64,000 nt of DNA. It comes from Burkholderia guangdongensis. Its GTDB lineage: Bacteria > Pseudomonadota > Gammaproteobacteria > Burkholderiales > Burkholderiaceae. The stretch is from NCBI RefSeq assembly GCF_013403875.1, contig NZ_JACBNX010000017.1, positions 186,001 through 250,000 on the forward strand. The letters run 5' to 3'. Under the pieces are notes generated by a model that was not told where the DNA came from, ran no database searches, and worked only from the letters and a program-made list of their open reading frames with translations. Positions 17,381-24,901 of the stretch are shown one piece after another (the stretch's first letter is position 1; each line of letters opens with the position of its first letter). The position numbers and the translations under genes are program-made.

Positions 17381-17410
17381 ACTCAGCGCGGCTCAGCGCG
17401 GCTCAGCGCG
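17381..17410 (-). repeat. Three 10-bp direct repeats carrying stop codons
   Basis: Three units in a row, actcagcgcg, gctcagcgcg and gctcagcgcg, lie between the convergent esterase and NRDE genes. Each carries TCA, a TGA stop on the minus strand; the one at 17403-17405 is the stop of the NRDE gene. Because the period is 10, the three TGAs (17383, 17393, 17403) fall in three different frames. Confidence 0.85.
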
Positions 17411-18248
17411 CGCGCGCCGCGTCGATGTCGAACGTGAACACGCGCTCGAACGCGCCGGGGCGGACGAGCCGGTGCGAGCCGTCGTCGTCGCAGCGCTCCT
17501 TGATGTCGACCGTGGCGCGCACGCCTTCCTTCATCGTGACCCGCAGCGCGGTGGTGCCGCGCGACCCGTACTCGGGCGTTTCGATGAACGCGGCCGACAG
17601 CGCGCGTTCGCGCTCGCGTGGAATGCCGGTGTGCGGCAGCGCGTCGTCGGTGGCGACGCGCGGGTCGCGCATGATCTCGATCAGGGCGTCGAGCGGCGGC
17701 ACCGGGTCGTCGGTCAGCAGCGTGCCGAGCTCCATCCGCTTGTGCACGAGCTTCGGCCACGGCGTGTCGAGCCGCGCGTTCGACAGCCCGTGCACGCCCG
17801 CGGGCACGAGCATCGGCGGCTCGACGGCGCTCGCGCCCTCGGCCGGCCGGTTACAGAACCACGCGAGCTCGCGGCGCCTGAAGTCGCCGACGAGCAGGTT
17901 GAAGCCGTTGTACATCGCCGCCTGGCCGGACAGCCGCGCGAGATAGTCGAGCGGCGCGACCGGCTGGTCGCTCAGGAAGCCGGACACGAGCTTGCCGCGC
18001 GACGGCGCGCCCGCGCGGATGTCGAACGGCGCGCGGTAGTTCGTCAGCGCGGCGAAGCGGCCGTCACGCGACACGCCGAGCCAGGTGCCGCCGGCTTCGA
18101 GATCGCGGCCGGCGAGCACGCCGGGCGCATCCTCCCACCACGACAGCGGCGCGCTCGTGCGGCGGAAGAACTCGTCGCGGTTGGCGGTCAGGGTGAAGAC
18201 GGGGCCGGCGGCCGCATCGGGCTGCCAGTCGAACACGATCAGACACAT
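17403..18248 (-). CDS. NRDE (TANGO2) family protein
   Basis: Member of the transport and Golgi organisation 2 (NRDE) family, 281 aa. It begins MCLIVFDW, so Cys2 is positioned like an N-terminal nucleophile of Ntn hydrolases. The namesake TANRDEFF follows at about residue 24, then GTWLGVSRDGRFAALTNYR and NGFNLLVGD. The human homologue is linked to lipid or heme handling; the bacterial reaction is not established. The start at MCL is fixed by the family. The gene ends within the 10-bp repeat array. Confidence 0.93.
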   Translation of the reverse strand: MCLIVFDWQPDAAAGPVFTLTANRDEFFRRTSAPLSWWEDAPGVLAGRDLEAGGTWLGVSRDGRFAALTNYRAPFDIRAGAPSRGKLVSGFLSDQPVAPLDYLARLSGQAAMYNGFNLLVGDFRRRELAWFCNRPAEGASAVEPPMLVPAGVHGLSNARLDTPWPKLVHKRMELGTLLTDDPVPPLDALIEIMRDPRVATDDALPHTGIPRERERALSAAFIETPEYGSRGTTALRVTMKEGVRATVDIKERCDDDGSHRLVRPGAFERVFTFDIDAARAR

Positions 18249-18331
18249 CGGGCGAGTCCCTCGCTGGGATCTGGGGGCGCCGGCCGCGAAGGCCGGCGCG
18301 CGGAAACAGAAAGAGCGGAAAAGGCGGCGCG

Positions 18332-19369
18332 TCAGGCTTCGGACGGCCACGCGTAAGGTAGCGGCTCGAACGCGAGCGCCGGGCCGTCGGCCGCGCCGAG
18401 ATGCACGCTGCCGCTGTCGAGCGCCGCGAGCTTGATCTCGGCGAGCACGTCGACGCCGCCCGCGCGCGCGTGCGCCGCGTTGACGATCATCCCGCACGGC
18501 TGGCCCGGATCGTCGCTGTGGAACAGCTCGATGCCGGCATGCACGGCGCCGGTGTCGCCGGCGACGTGCGCGAGCGCGGTGCGGCGCTTGATCGTGCCGC
18601 GGTACTGGCTGCGCGCGACGACTTCCTGGCCCGGGTAGCAGCCCTTGCGGAAATTGACGGCGCCGACGACGTCGAAGTTCACCATCTGCGGCACGAACTG
18701 CTCGACGGCCGGCTGCGTGATTCGCGCTTCGCCGGCGCGGATGTCGAGCCAGTCCCACACCGCCGGCGACACGGCGGTCAAGCGGCCGTCGAGCGCGGCG
18801 AGGCGCGCGTCGACGTCCGCGCGCGCGCCGATCCACAGATAGCGCGGCCGGCCGGCCGCGTCGGGCACGCGGATCAGCACGCCGGCGGGGCCGTCGACCT
18901 TCACGTGCACGCCATCCGGCAGCGCGTCGAAGATGCCCGACAGCGGGCCGCGCACGTCGCCCGCGAAGCCGACGACCGCGAGCGCGCCGCTCGCGTCCGT
19001 GAGCTTCGCCTTCGCGCGCAGCACGAACATCGACAGCCGCTTCTGCGCGGCGGCCTGCACGTCCTTCGACACGAGCAAACGCACGTCGTGGCCGGCGCGC
19101 CACGCGAGGAACGACGCGAGCAAGCGGCCTTTCGGCGAGCAGTAGCCGGCGAGCCGCGCGCTCGCGGCGTCCAGATGCTCGATGTCGTTCGTCAGCTGAC
19201 TGTGCAGAAACGTCGCGGCGTCGTCGCCGGCGACGTCGATCACGCCGAACTGGTCGAGCCGCATGAACGCGCCCGGCGCCGCGAATTCGGCGTCGGATGG
19301 ACGGGGCAGAACGGGAAGCGGGGCGGCGGCCGCGGCCGGCGAGGCCGTTGAAGCAATCGGTGTGCTCAT
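18332..19369 (-). CDS. ygfZ: Folate-binding protein YgfZ
   Basis: YgfZ (GcvT-like, IbaG/IBA57 group), 345 aa. It binds tetrahydrofolate and supports assembly or repair of certain iron-sulfur enzymes such as MiaB. The diagnostic motif KGCYPGQEVVAR with its conserved cysteine is present at about residue 238, and the N-terminal GcvT fold is recognisable (DQFGVIDVAGDDAATFL). An Ala/Pro-rich leader of about 20 residues precedes it. It is divergent from mltG, with 78 bp between the start codons; the ygfZ-mltG neighbourhood is conserved in betaproteobacteria. Confidence 0.95.
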   Translation of the reverse strand: MSTPIASTASPAAAAAPLPVLPRPSDAEFAAPGAFMRLDQFGVIDVAGDDAATFLHSQLTNDIEHLDAASARLAGYCSPKGRLLASFLAWRAGHDVRLLVSKDVQAAAQKRLSMFVLRAKAKLTDASGALAVVGFAGDVRGPLSGIFDALPDGVHVKVDGPAGVLIRVPDAAGRPRYLWIGARADVDARLAALDGRLTAVSPAVWDWLDIRAGEARITQPAVEQFVPQMVNFDVVGAVNFRKGCYPGQEVVARSQYRGTIKRRTALAHVAGDTGAVHAGIELFHSDDPGQPCGMIVNAAHARAGGVDVLAEIKLAALDSGSVHLGAADGPALAFEPLPYAWPSEA

Positions 19370-19447
19370 GGAATAAGGGAGCAGTCAATCCTGACTTTGG
19401 CGAAGGCGAACAGCTATTATATGGGCCTTGCCAAGGTTACGTTTCGC

Positions 19448-20458
19448 ATGTCCCTACTGAAGAAATGCGCCGCCGTCGCGGTGCTTGCCATCGCGACGGC
19501 GGCCGCCGGCGGGTATTACTGGGCCACCCGGCCGTTGCTGCTCGGCGCCGCGTCGCTCGACGTCACGATCAAGCCGTACAGCAGCGTGCGCAGCGTCGCG
19601 CTGCAGTTGAAGCACGGCGGCGTGCCGATCGCGCCCCACGGGTTCGTCGCGATGACGCGGCTGCTCGGCCTGTCGAGCCGGCTGAAGGCCGGCAACTACG
19701 AGTTCAAGACCGGCATCACGCCGTACGACGTGCTGCAGAAGATCGCGCGCGGCGACGTGAACGAGGCGGTCGCGACCGTGATCGAGGGCTGGACCTTCAA
19801 GCGGATGCGCGCGGAGCTCGACGCGAATCCGGATCTCGTGCACGCGTCGGCCGGGATGAGCGACGCCGATCTGCTGCGCGCGATCGGCGCGCCGGACGGC
19901 ATGGTCGCGCACGGCAGCGGCGAGGGGCTGTTCTTCCCGGACACCTATCTGTTCGACAAGGGCACGATCGACCTGAGCATCTACCGGCGCGCGTACCGGC
20001 TGATGCAGTCGCGGCTCGACGAGGCGTGGGCCGCGCGCGCGCCGGGGCTGCCGTACAAGACGCCTTACGAGGCGCTGACGGTCGCGTCGATCGTCGAGAA
20101 GGAGACGGGGCACGCGGCCGACCGCGCGCTCGTCGCGGCGGTGTTCGCGAACCGGCTGCGGGCGGGGATGCCGCTGCAGACGGACCCGGCGGTGATCTAC
20201 GGGCTCGGCGCCGCGTACGACGGCCACCTGCACAAGCACGATCTGCAGACCGACACGCCTTACAACACTTACACGCGTCACGGACTGCCGCCGACGCCGA
20301 TCGCGTTGCCCGGCGTGGCGTCGCTGCAGGCGGCGATTCATCCGGCGGCGACGAGCGCGCTCTATTTCGTCGCGAAGGGCGACGGGTCGAGCGTGTTCTC
20401 CACGACGCTCGACGATCACAACAAAGCGGTCGACAAATACATACGAGGGCAGCAATAA
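19448..20458 (+). CDS. mltG: Endolytic murein transglycosylase MltG
   Basis: MltG (YceG-like), 336 aa, an inner-membrane lytic transglycosylase that cleaves nascent glycan strands and so sets their length. An N-terminal membrane anchor (about 5-25) is followed by a LysM-like region and the catalytic domain. The signature VASIVEKETG holds the catalytic glutamate (about 217-219). PLQTDPAVIYG and YNTYTRHGLPPTPI are family hallmarks. The ATG at 19448 gives the usual MSLLKK start; an in-frame ATG at 19397 adds 17 atypical residues. tmk follows after 1 bp. Confidence 0.96.
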   Translation: MSLLKKCAAVAVLAIATAAAGGYYWATRPLLLGAASLDVTIKPYSSVRSVALQLKHGGVPIAPHGFVAMTRLLGLSSRLKAGNYEFKTGITPYDVLQKIARGDVNEAVATVIEGWTFKRMRAELDANPDLVHASAGMSDADLLRAIGAPDGMVAHGSGEGLFFPDTYLFDKGTIDLSIYRRAYRLMQSRLDEAWAARAPGLPYKTPYEALTVASIVEKETGHAADRALVAAVFANRLRAGMPLQTDPAVIYGLGAAYDGHLHKHDLQTDTPYNTYTRHGLPPTPIALPGVASLQAAIHPAATSALYFVAKGDGSSVFSTTLDDHNKAVDKYIRGQQ

Positions 20459-20459
20459 C

Positions 20460-21080
20460 ATGGCGCGCGGCACATTCATCACGTTCGAAGGGATCGACGG
20501 CGCGGGCAAGACCACGCATCTGACGTGGTTCTGCGAGCGGCTCGAAGCGAAGCTCGCGCAGGCCGGGCGGCAGATCGTCGTCACGCGCGAGCCGGGCGGC
20601 ACGCCGCTCGGCGAGACGCTGCGCGAGATCGTGCTGAATCAGCCGATGGATCTCGAGACCGAGGCGCTGCTGATGTTCGCGGGCCGTCGCGAGCATCTCG
20701 CGCGGGTGATCGAGCCCGCGCTCGCGCGCGGCGACTGGGTCGTGTCCGACCGCTTCACCGACGCGACGTTCGCGTACCAGGGCGGCGGCCGCGGGCTGCC
20801 GCGCGACAAGCTCGAGACGCTCGAACGCTGGGTGCAGGGCGGCTTCCAGCCGGACCTGACCGTGCTGTTCGACGTCGCGCCGGACGTCGCGAGCGGGCGG
20901 CGCGGCGCCGCGCGCGCGCCGGACAAGTTCGAGAGCGAGTCGGACGCGTTCTTCTCGCGCGTGCGCGCCGAGTATCTGCGGCGTGCGGAGGAGGCGCCGC
21001 ACCGCTTCGCGATCGTCGACGCGACGAAGACGATTCCCGCGATCCGCCGTCAGCTCGACGACGTGCTCGCCCAGCTGTAA
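20460..21080 (+). CDS. tmk: Thymidylate kinase
   Basis: dTMP kinase, 206 aa, making dTDP for DNA synthesis. The P-loop FEGIDGAGKTT, the TREPGGTPLGE motif and the DRF motif in VVSDRFTDATFAYQGGGR are all seen. The lid region (GRRGAARAPDKFE) is consistent with the family. The start is 1 bp after the mltG stop. Its TAA stop is directly followed by an ATG that opens a 32-codon frame reaching holB. Confidence 0.98.
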   Translation: MARGTFITFEGIDGAGKTTHLTWFCERLEAKLAQAGRQIVVTREPGGTPLGETLREIVLNQPMDLETEALLMFAGRREHLARVIEPALARGDWVVSDRFTDATFAYQGGGRGLPRDKLETLERWVQGGFQPDLTVLFDVAPDVASGRRGAARAPDKFESESDAFFSRVRAEYLRRAEEAPHRFAIVDATKTIPAIRRQLDDVLAQL

Positions 21081-21179
21081 ATGAAACAACCCCCACGCTC
21101 ACTATGTTCGCTGCCCCCCGAGGGGGCGCTCGGCCGCCTTGGGGCGGCCCGGCGGAGGCCGAGAGGACGCACGAAATGA
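21081..21179 (+). CDS. Small open frame filling the tmk-holB gap
   Basis: A 32-codon frame starts at the ATG touching the tmk stop (TAAATG) and ends with a TGA that overlaps the holB start (ATGA). It reads MKQPPRSLCSLPPEGALG and then an Arg-rich tail. Most of it is the double-hairpin repeat at 21113-21149. No conserved protein domain is recognised and no independent ribosome-binding site is seen. It may merely carry ribosomes from tmk to holB or be fortuitous. This is a doubtful gene. Confidence 0.3.
   Translation: MKQPPRSLCSLPPEGALGRLGAARRRPRGRTK
21113..21149 (+). repeat. Double-hairpin intergenic repeat element (REP-like)
   Basis: Two adjacent GC hairpins: gccccc/gggggc (21113-21118 with 21122-21127) and ggccgcc/ggcggcc (21132-21138 with 21143-21149). 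Similar sequences (ctgccccccgagggggc plus a ccttggggcggcc-type second stem) recur between genes in many betaproteobacterial genomes; this is from general knowledge. Only one copy is in the window. It lies inside an operon, so it could attenuate or stabilise the mRNA. Confidence 0.6.
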
Positions 21180-22222
21180 TCTACCCGTGGCAGACCGACG
21201 ACTGGAACCGCCTGCAGCAGCTGCGCGCGCAATGGCCGCATGCGCTGCTGCTGCATGGCCAGGCCGGGATCGGCAAGCTGCGCTTCGCGCAGCATCTCGC
21301 GAAGGGCTTCCTGTGCGAGGCGCCGCAGCCGAACGGCGAGCCGTGCGGCGCGTGCGCCGCGTGCACGTGGTTCGAGCAGGGCAACCATCCGGACTACCGG
21401 ATCGTGCTGCCCGAGGCGCTCGCGGGCGAGGCGGGCCGAGCGGACGGCGCCGCCGCCGACGAGGCCGCCGCGAAGGCCGCCGACGCCGATGAAGGCGGCA
21501 AGAAGAAAAGCGCGCCGAGCAAGGAGATCAAGATCGAGCAGGTGCGCGCGCTGCTCGATTTCTGCGGCGTCGGGTCGCATCGCGGCGGCGCGCGCGTCGT
21601 CGTGCTGTATCCGGCCGAGGCGCTGAACGTCGCCGCGTCGAACGCGCTGCTGAAGACGCTCGAGGAGCCGCCCTCGGGCGTCGTGTTCCTGCTCGCGTCG
21701 GCGCGCATCGACCGGCTGCTGCCGACGATCATCAGCCGCTGCCGGCAGTGGCCGATGACGGTGCCGGCGCCGGACGTGGCCGCCGCGTGGCTCGCCGCGC
21801 AGGGCGTCGACGACGCGCCGGCGCTGCTCGCCGAGGCGGGCGGCGCGCCGCTCGCGGCGCTCGCGCTCGCGAGCGACGAGAACCGGCCGCTGCGCGATTT
21901 CACGCTCGGCCAGCTCGCGGCGGGCGCCGGCTGCGATCCGTTCGCGTGCGGCGAGAATCTGCAGAAGCTGCCGGTGCCGCTCGTGCTCGGCTGGCTGCAG
22001 CGCTGGCTGTACGATCTGCTCGCGCAGCGGATGGCGGGCGCGCCGCGCTATTTTCCGGGCCAGGCGGCGGCGCTCGCGCGCTGCGCGGCGGCGCTCGACG
22101 CGAACGCGTTCGCGCGCTTCATGAAGACCGTCGGGCGGCAGCGCGCGGTCGAGAATCATCCGCTCAATGCGCGGCTCGTGTTCGAGGAGCTGTTCCTCGG
22201 CTATCGCGAGCTGTTCGCGTGA
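21176..22222 (+). CDS. holB: DNA polymerase III subunit delta'
   Basis: Clamp-loader subunit, 348 aa. It has the P-loop HGQAGIGK, a zinc-binding cluster of four cysteines in LCEAPQPNGEPCGACAAC, the helix NALLKTLEEPP, and the IISRCRQW sensor/SRC-finger motif. An Ala/Asp/Lys-rich insertion (about residues 82-115) separates the zinc module from the rest and is longer than in enterobacterial HolB. The ATG overlaps the stop of the small frame upstream by 4 bp. In many betaproteobacteria a pilZ gene follows; here an acetyltransferase gene takes that place. Confidence 0.96.
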   Translation: MIYPWQTDDWNRLQQLRAQWPHALLLHGQAGIGKLRFAQHLAKGFLCEAPQPNGEPCGACAACTWFEQGNHPDYRIVLPEALAGEAGRADGAAADEAAAKAADADEGGKKKSAPSKEIKIEQVRALLDFCGVGSHRGGARVVVLYPAEALNVAASNALLKTLEEPPSGVVFLLASARIDRLLPTIISRCRQWPMTVPAPDVAAAWLAAQGVDDAPALLAEAGGAPLAALALASDENRPLRDFTLGQLAAGAGCDPFACGENLQKLPVPLVLGWLQRWLYDLLAQRMAGAPRYFPGQAAALARCAAALDANAFARFMKTVGRQRAVENHPLNARLVFEELFLGYRELFA

Positions 22223-22253
22223 GCGCCAGACCGTTCTTCCGGAGTGAAATGCG

Positions 22254-22757
22254 ATGAGCCCGTTCTATCGCGACGCAACCGAGGCCGACCTGCCCGCGAT
22301 CGTCGCCATCTACAATTCGACGGTCGCGTCGCGCCAGGTCACGGCCGATCTCGAGCCGGTCAGCGTCGACAGCCGGCGCGCGTGGTTCGCCGCGCACGGT
22401 CCGCGCACGCGCCCGCTGTGGGTCGTCGAGGAAGGGGGGCGCGTGATCGCGTGGCTCAGCTTCTCCGATTTCTACGGCCGGCCCGCGTATCGGCACACGG
22501 CCGAGATCAGCATCTATCTCGACGACGCCGCGCGCGGCAAGGGGCTCGGCACGCGGTTGCTCGACGCGGCGCTGTCGCGCGCGAGAGAGTTCGACATCGA
22601 TACCGCGCTCGGCTTCATCTTCGGCCACAACGCGCCGAGCCTGAAACTCTTCGCGCGCTTCGGCTTCGAACGCTGGGGGCATCTGCCGCGCGTCGCGGTG
22701 CTCGACGGCGTCGAGCGCGATCTCGTGATCGTCGGCAAGCGGCTCGACGCCGCTTAA
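22254..22757 (+). CDS. GNAT-family N-acetyltransferase (phosphinothricin acetyltransferase-like)
   Basis: GNAT protein of 167 aa resembling the Pat/MnaT group, which acetylates phosphinothricin-like or methionine-derivative amino acids. Seen are the N-terminal RDATEADLPAIVAIYNSTVASR, the acetyl-CoA loop region ARGKGLGTRLL (about 93-103), and GHNAPSLKLFARFGFERWG. The start has a GGAG-containing site (cggagtgaaatgcg). It sits between holB and tatD, 31 bp after holB. The real substrate is unknown. Confidence 0.9.
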   Translation: MSPFYRDATEADLPAIVAIYNSTVASRQVTADLEPVSVDSRRAWFAAHGPRTRPLWVVEEGGRVIAWLSFSDFYGRPAYRHTAEISIYLDDAARGKGLGTRLLDAALSRAREFDIDTALGFIFGHNAPSLKLFARFGFERWGHLPRVAVLDGVERDLVIVGKRLDAA

Positions 22758-22799
22758 CGTAGACGGAACGTAGAGGGAACGTAGACGAAACGTACACGA
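22756..22799 (+). repeat. Four 11-bp direct repeats starting at a stop codon
   Basis: Units: aacgtagacgg, aacgtagaggg, aacgtagacga, aacgtacacga. The first begins on the second base of the acetyltransferase TAA. Units 1-3 each contain TAG (22760, 22771, 22782), one in each reading frame. It lies between the acetyltransferase and tatD genes. Confidence 0.9.
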
Positions 22800-22822
22800 C
22801 GCAAGCGTCACCAGGGAACATC

Positions 22823-23602
22823 ATGTTTGTCGATTCACACTGCCACATCAACTTCAAGGGCCTCGCCGACCGGCTGCCCGCCGTGCTCGAGAACATGCGC
22901 GAGCACGCGGTCACGCATGCGCTGTGCGTGTCCGTCGACCTCGAAACGCTGCCCGACGTGCTCGCGATCGCCGAAGCGCACGACAACGTGTTCGCGTCGG
23001 TCGGCGTGCACCCGGATCACGAGGATGCGCAGGAGCCGACGCTCGCGGAGCTCGTCGAGCTCGCCGCGCATCCGAAGGTCGTCGCGATCGGCGAGACCGG
23101 GCTCGACTACTACCGGCTCGAAGGCCGCTCGATCGCCGACATGGAATGGCAGCGCGAGCGTTTCCGCACGCACATCCGCGCCGCGCACGCGACGGGCAAG
23201 CCGCTGATCGTCCACACGCGCGCGTCGTCGGAAGACACGCTGCGGCTCATGGCCGAGGAGCGCGCGGGCGTGCCGGGCGGCGTGATGCACTGCTTCACCG
23301 AGCCGTGGGCGGTCGCCGAGCAGGCGCTCGCGCAGAATTTTTACATTTCGCTGTCGGGCATCGTCACGTTCAAGAGCGCGACCGACGTGCAGGACGTCGC
23401 GCGCCGCGTGCCGCTCGATCGGCTGCTGATCGAAACCGATTCGCCGTACCTCGCGCCGGTCCCGTATCGCGGCAAGCCGAATGAACCTGCGTACGTCAGC
23501 CATGTCGGACGCTTTATCGCCGCGCAGCGCGCGATGTCCGACGACGCGCTCGCCGATGCGACCACGCAGAACTTTTTCCGGCTGTTCAAGATTGCCCGCT
23601 GA
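22823..23602 (+). CDS. TatD family metal-dependent hydrolase
   Basis: TatD-type TIM-barrel nuclease, 259 aa. The metal ligands are visible: HCH in DSHCHINF, the glutamate in GETGLDYY, the histidines in IVHTRASS and MHCFTE, and the aspartate in IETDSPYLAP. Relatives are 3'-5' DNA/RNA exonucleases or repair enzymes. The length and the position after tmk-holB fit the YcfH group. The ATG follows CAGGGAACATC. Confidence 0.95.
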   Translation: MFVDSHCHINFKGLADRLPAVLENMREHAVTHALCVSVDLETLPDVLAIAEAHDNVFASVGVHPDHEDAQEPTLAELVELAAHPKVVAIGETGLDYYRLEGRSIADMEWQRERFRTHIRAAHATGKPLIVHTRASSEDTLRLMAEERAGVPGGVMHCFTEPWAVAEQALAQNFYISLSGIVTFKSATDVQDVARRVPLDRLLIETDSPYLAPVPYRGKPNEPAYVSHVGRFIAAQRAMSDDALADATTQNFFRLFKIAR

Positions 23603-23665
23603 GCGGCGCAGAGCAGGAAAAACCGCGGAAACACCGATAATCCAGGGGAAGGAGAGCCCATCATC

Positions 23666-24373
23666 ATGACGAAGCCGATCAACCATCCGACGCTGCGCGC
23701 GCTCGCCGCCGCGGCGCTCGTCGCCGGCAGCCTGTTCGCGACCGCCGGCGCGCACGCGGAATCGCTCGATGCGATCGTGAAGGCGGTCAAATTCGACGAC
23801 ATCGCCGACATCGGCAAGCAGCTGAAGAATGGCCTCGATCCGAACACGGTCGCGTCGAACGGCGATCCGCTGATCGTGGTCGCCGCGCGCGAGAAGTCCG
23901 ACAAGGTCGCGGCCGCGCTCGCCGCCGCGCCGAACGTCGATCTCGAGAAAGAGGACAAGGCCGGCGAGAACGCGCTGATGCTCGCGTCGCTGAACGGCGA
24001 CACCGGCCTCGTGACGCTGCTGATCGACAAGGGCGCCGAAGTCAACAAGAAGGGCTGGGCGCCGCTGCATTACGCGGCGACGAACGGCCACGACGATGTC
24101 GTGAAGATCCTGCTCGACCATTCCGCGTACATCGACACCGCGTCGCCGAACGGCACGACGCCGCTGATGATGGCCGCGCGCGGCGATCACGGCTCGACGG
24201 TCACGCTGCTGCTCGACCAGGGCGCCGATCCGGCCGTGAAGAATCAGCTCGGCATCACCGCGCTCGAATTCGCGAAGCACTACAAGGCACCCGACGCGGT
24301 CGAGATTCTGTCGAAGCGCACCGTGCGAATCGGCGCATCGGCGCCGGCCGGTGCGCAAAAGGGTGCACAATGA
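23666..24373 (+). CDS. Exported ankyrin-repeat protein
   Basis: Protein of 235 aa with a signal peptide (cleavage likely after AGAHA, about residue 31). Four to five ankyrin repeats follow (about 50-215), with typical cores such as GENALMLASLNGDTGLVTLLIDKGAEVN, here shown only by its ends GENAL and GAEVN, WAPLHYAATNGHDDVV, and GTTPLMMAARGD. Ankyrin repeats mediate protein binding; a periplasmic partner is inferred but unidentified. The ATG follows AAGGAGAG. The next gene encodes another small exported protein. Confidence 0.9.
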   Translation: MTKPINHPTLRALAAAALVAGSLFATAGAHAESLDAIVKAVKFDDIADIGKQLKNGLDPNTVASNGDPLIVVAAREKSDKVAAALAAAPNVDLEKEDKAGENALMLASLNGDTGLVTLLIDKGAEVNKKGWAPLHYAATNGHDDVVKILLDHSAYIDTASPNGTTPLMMAARGDHGSTVTLLLDQGADPAVKNQLGITALEFAKHYKAPDAVEILSKRTVRIGASAPAGAQKGAQ

Positions 24374-24449
24374 CGGTTTGCCGGCGTGACGGGGGTCGCG
24401 CCGGGATCGGGCAGGCGGCCCCAGGGCCGCATATGAGATAAGGAACATC

Positions 24450-24806
24450 ATGTTGCGGGCCATGTTTTGTGCCGCGGCGCTCGCCGTCCCGTTGACGGCG
24501 GCTGCCTTCACGGGCGCCGACCTCGACCGACTCTGCGCGAAGACGGACGTCAAGTCGCGGGCGTCGTGCGCAGCCTACATCGCCGGCGCCGCGGACGGCG
24601 TCTACAACACGATCGACGCGATCGGCGGCACGACCGGGCCGCGCGTCGGCCAGTATTTCTGCCTGCCGCCCGACATCCGGACGCAGCAGATGACGGATGC
24701 GGTGCGCAAGTTCGTCGCCGAAAATCCGAAGCTCGCCGACTACAACGCGAGCACCGCCGTGGCGCTCGGCCTCGGCAAGGCGTTCCCGTGCAAGGGCGAC
24801 CGCTGA
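24450..24806 (+). CDS. Small exported protein with Rap1a/Tai-like domain
   Basis: 118-aa protein with a short signal peptide (cleavage near TAAAF, about residue 19). The mature part fits the Rap1a/Tai fold: L-x2-LC, CAAYIAGAADGVYN, a central cysteine in YFCLPPDIRTQQ, and a C-terminal GKAFPC. Family members include periplasmic immunity proteins against type VI peptidoglycan amidases, but many are encoded away from T6SS genes. None of those genes is nearby, so an immunity role is not claimed. The ATG follows aaggaac. Confidence 0.75.
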   Translation: MLRAMFCAAALAVPLTAAAFTGADLDRLCAKTDVKSRASCAAYIAGAADGVYNTIDAIGGTTGPRVGQYFCLPPDIRTQQMTDAVRKFVAENPKLADYNASTAVALGLGKAFPCKGDR

Positions 24807-24901
24807 TCTGACCTGCCCGACCGGGCGCGCGTCGCCCGGCGGCGCCCACGGCGCCACGGGCGCGCGCTCGCGCGCCAAGCAACGAAGCTGTTTTGCCATT
24901 G

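Noticed and set aside
22254..22757. Calling the acetyltransferase a herbicide (phosphinothricin) resistance gene
   Set aside because: The family similarity is general and many Pat-like enzymes act on other amino acids; no context supports it.
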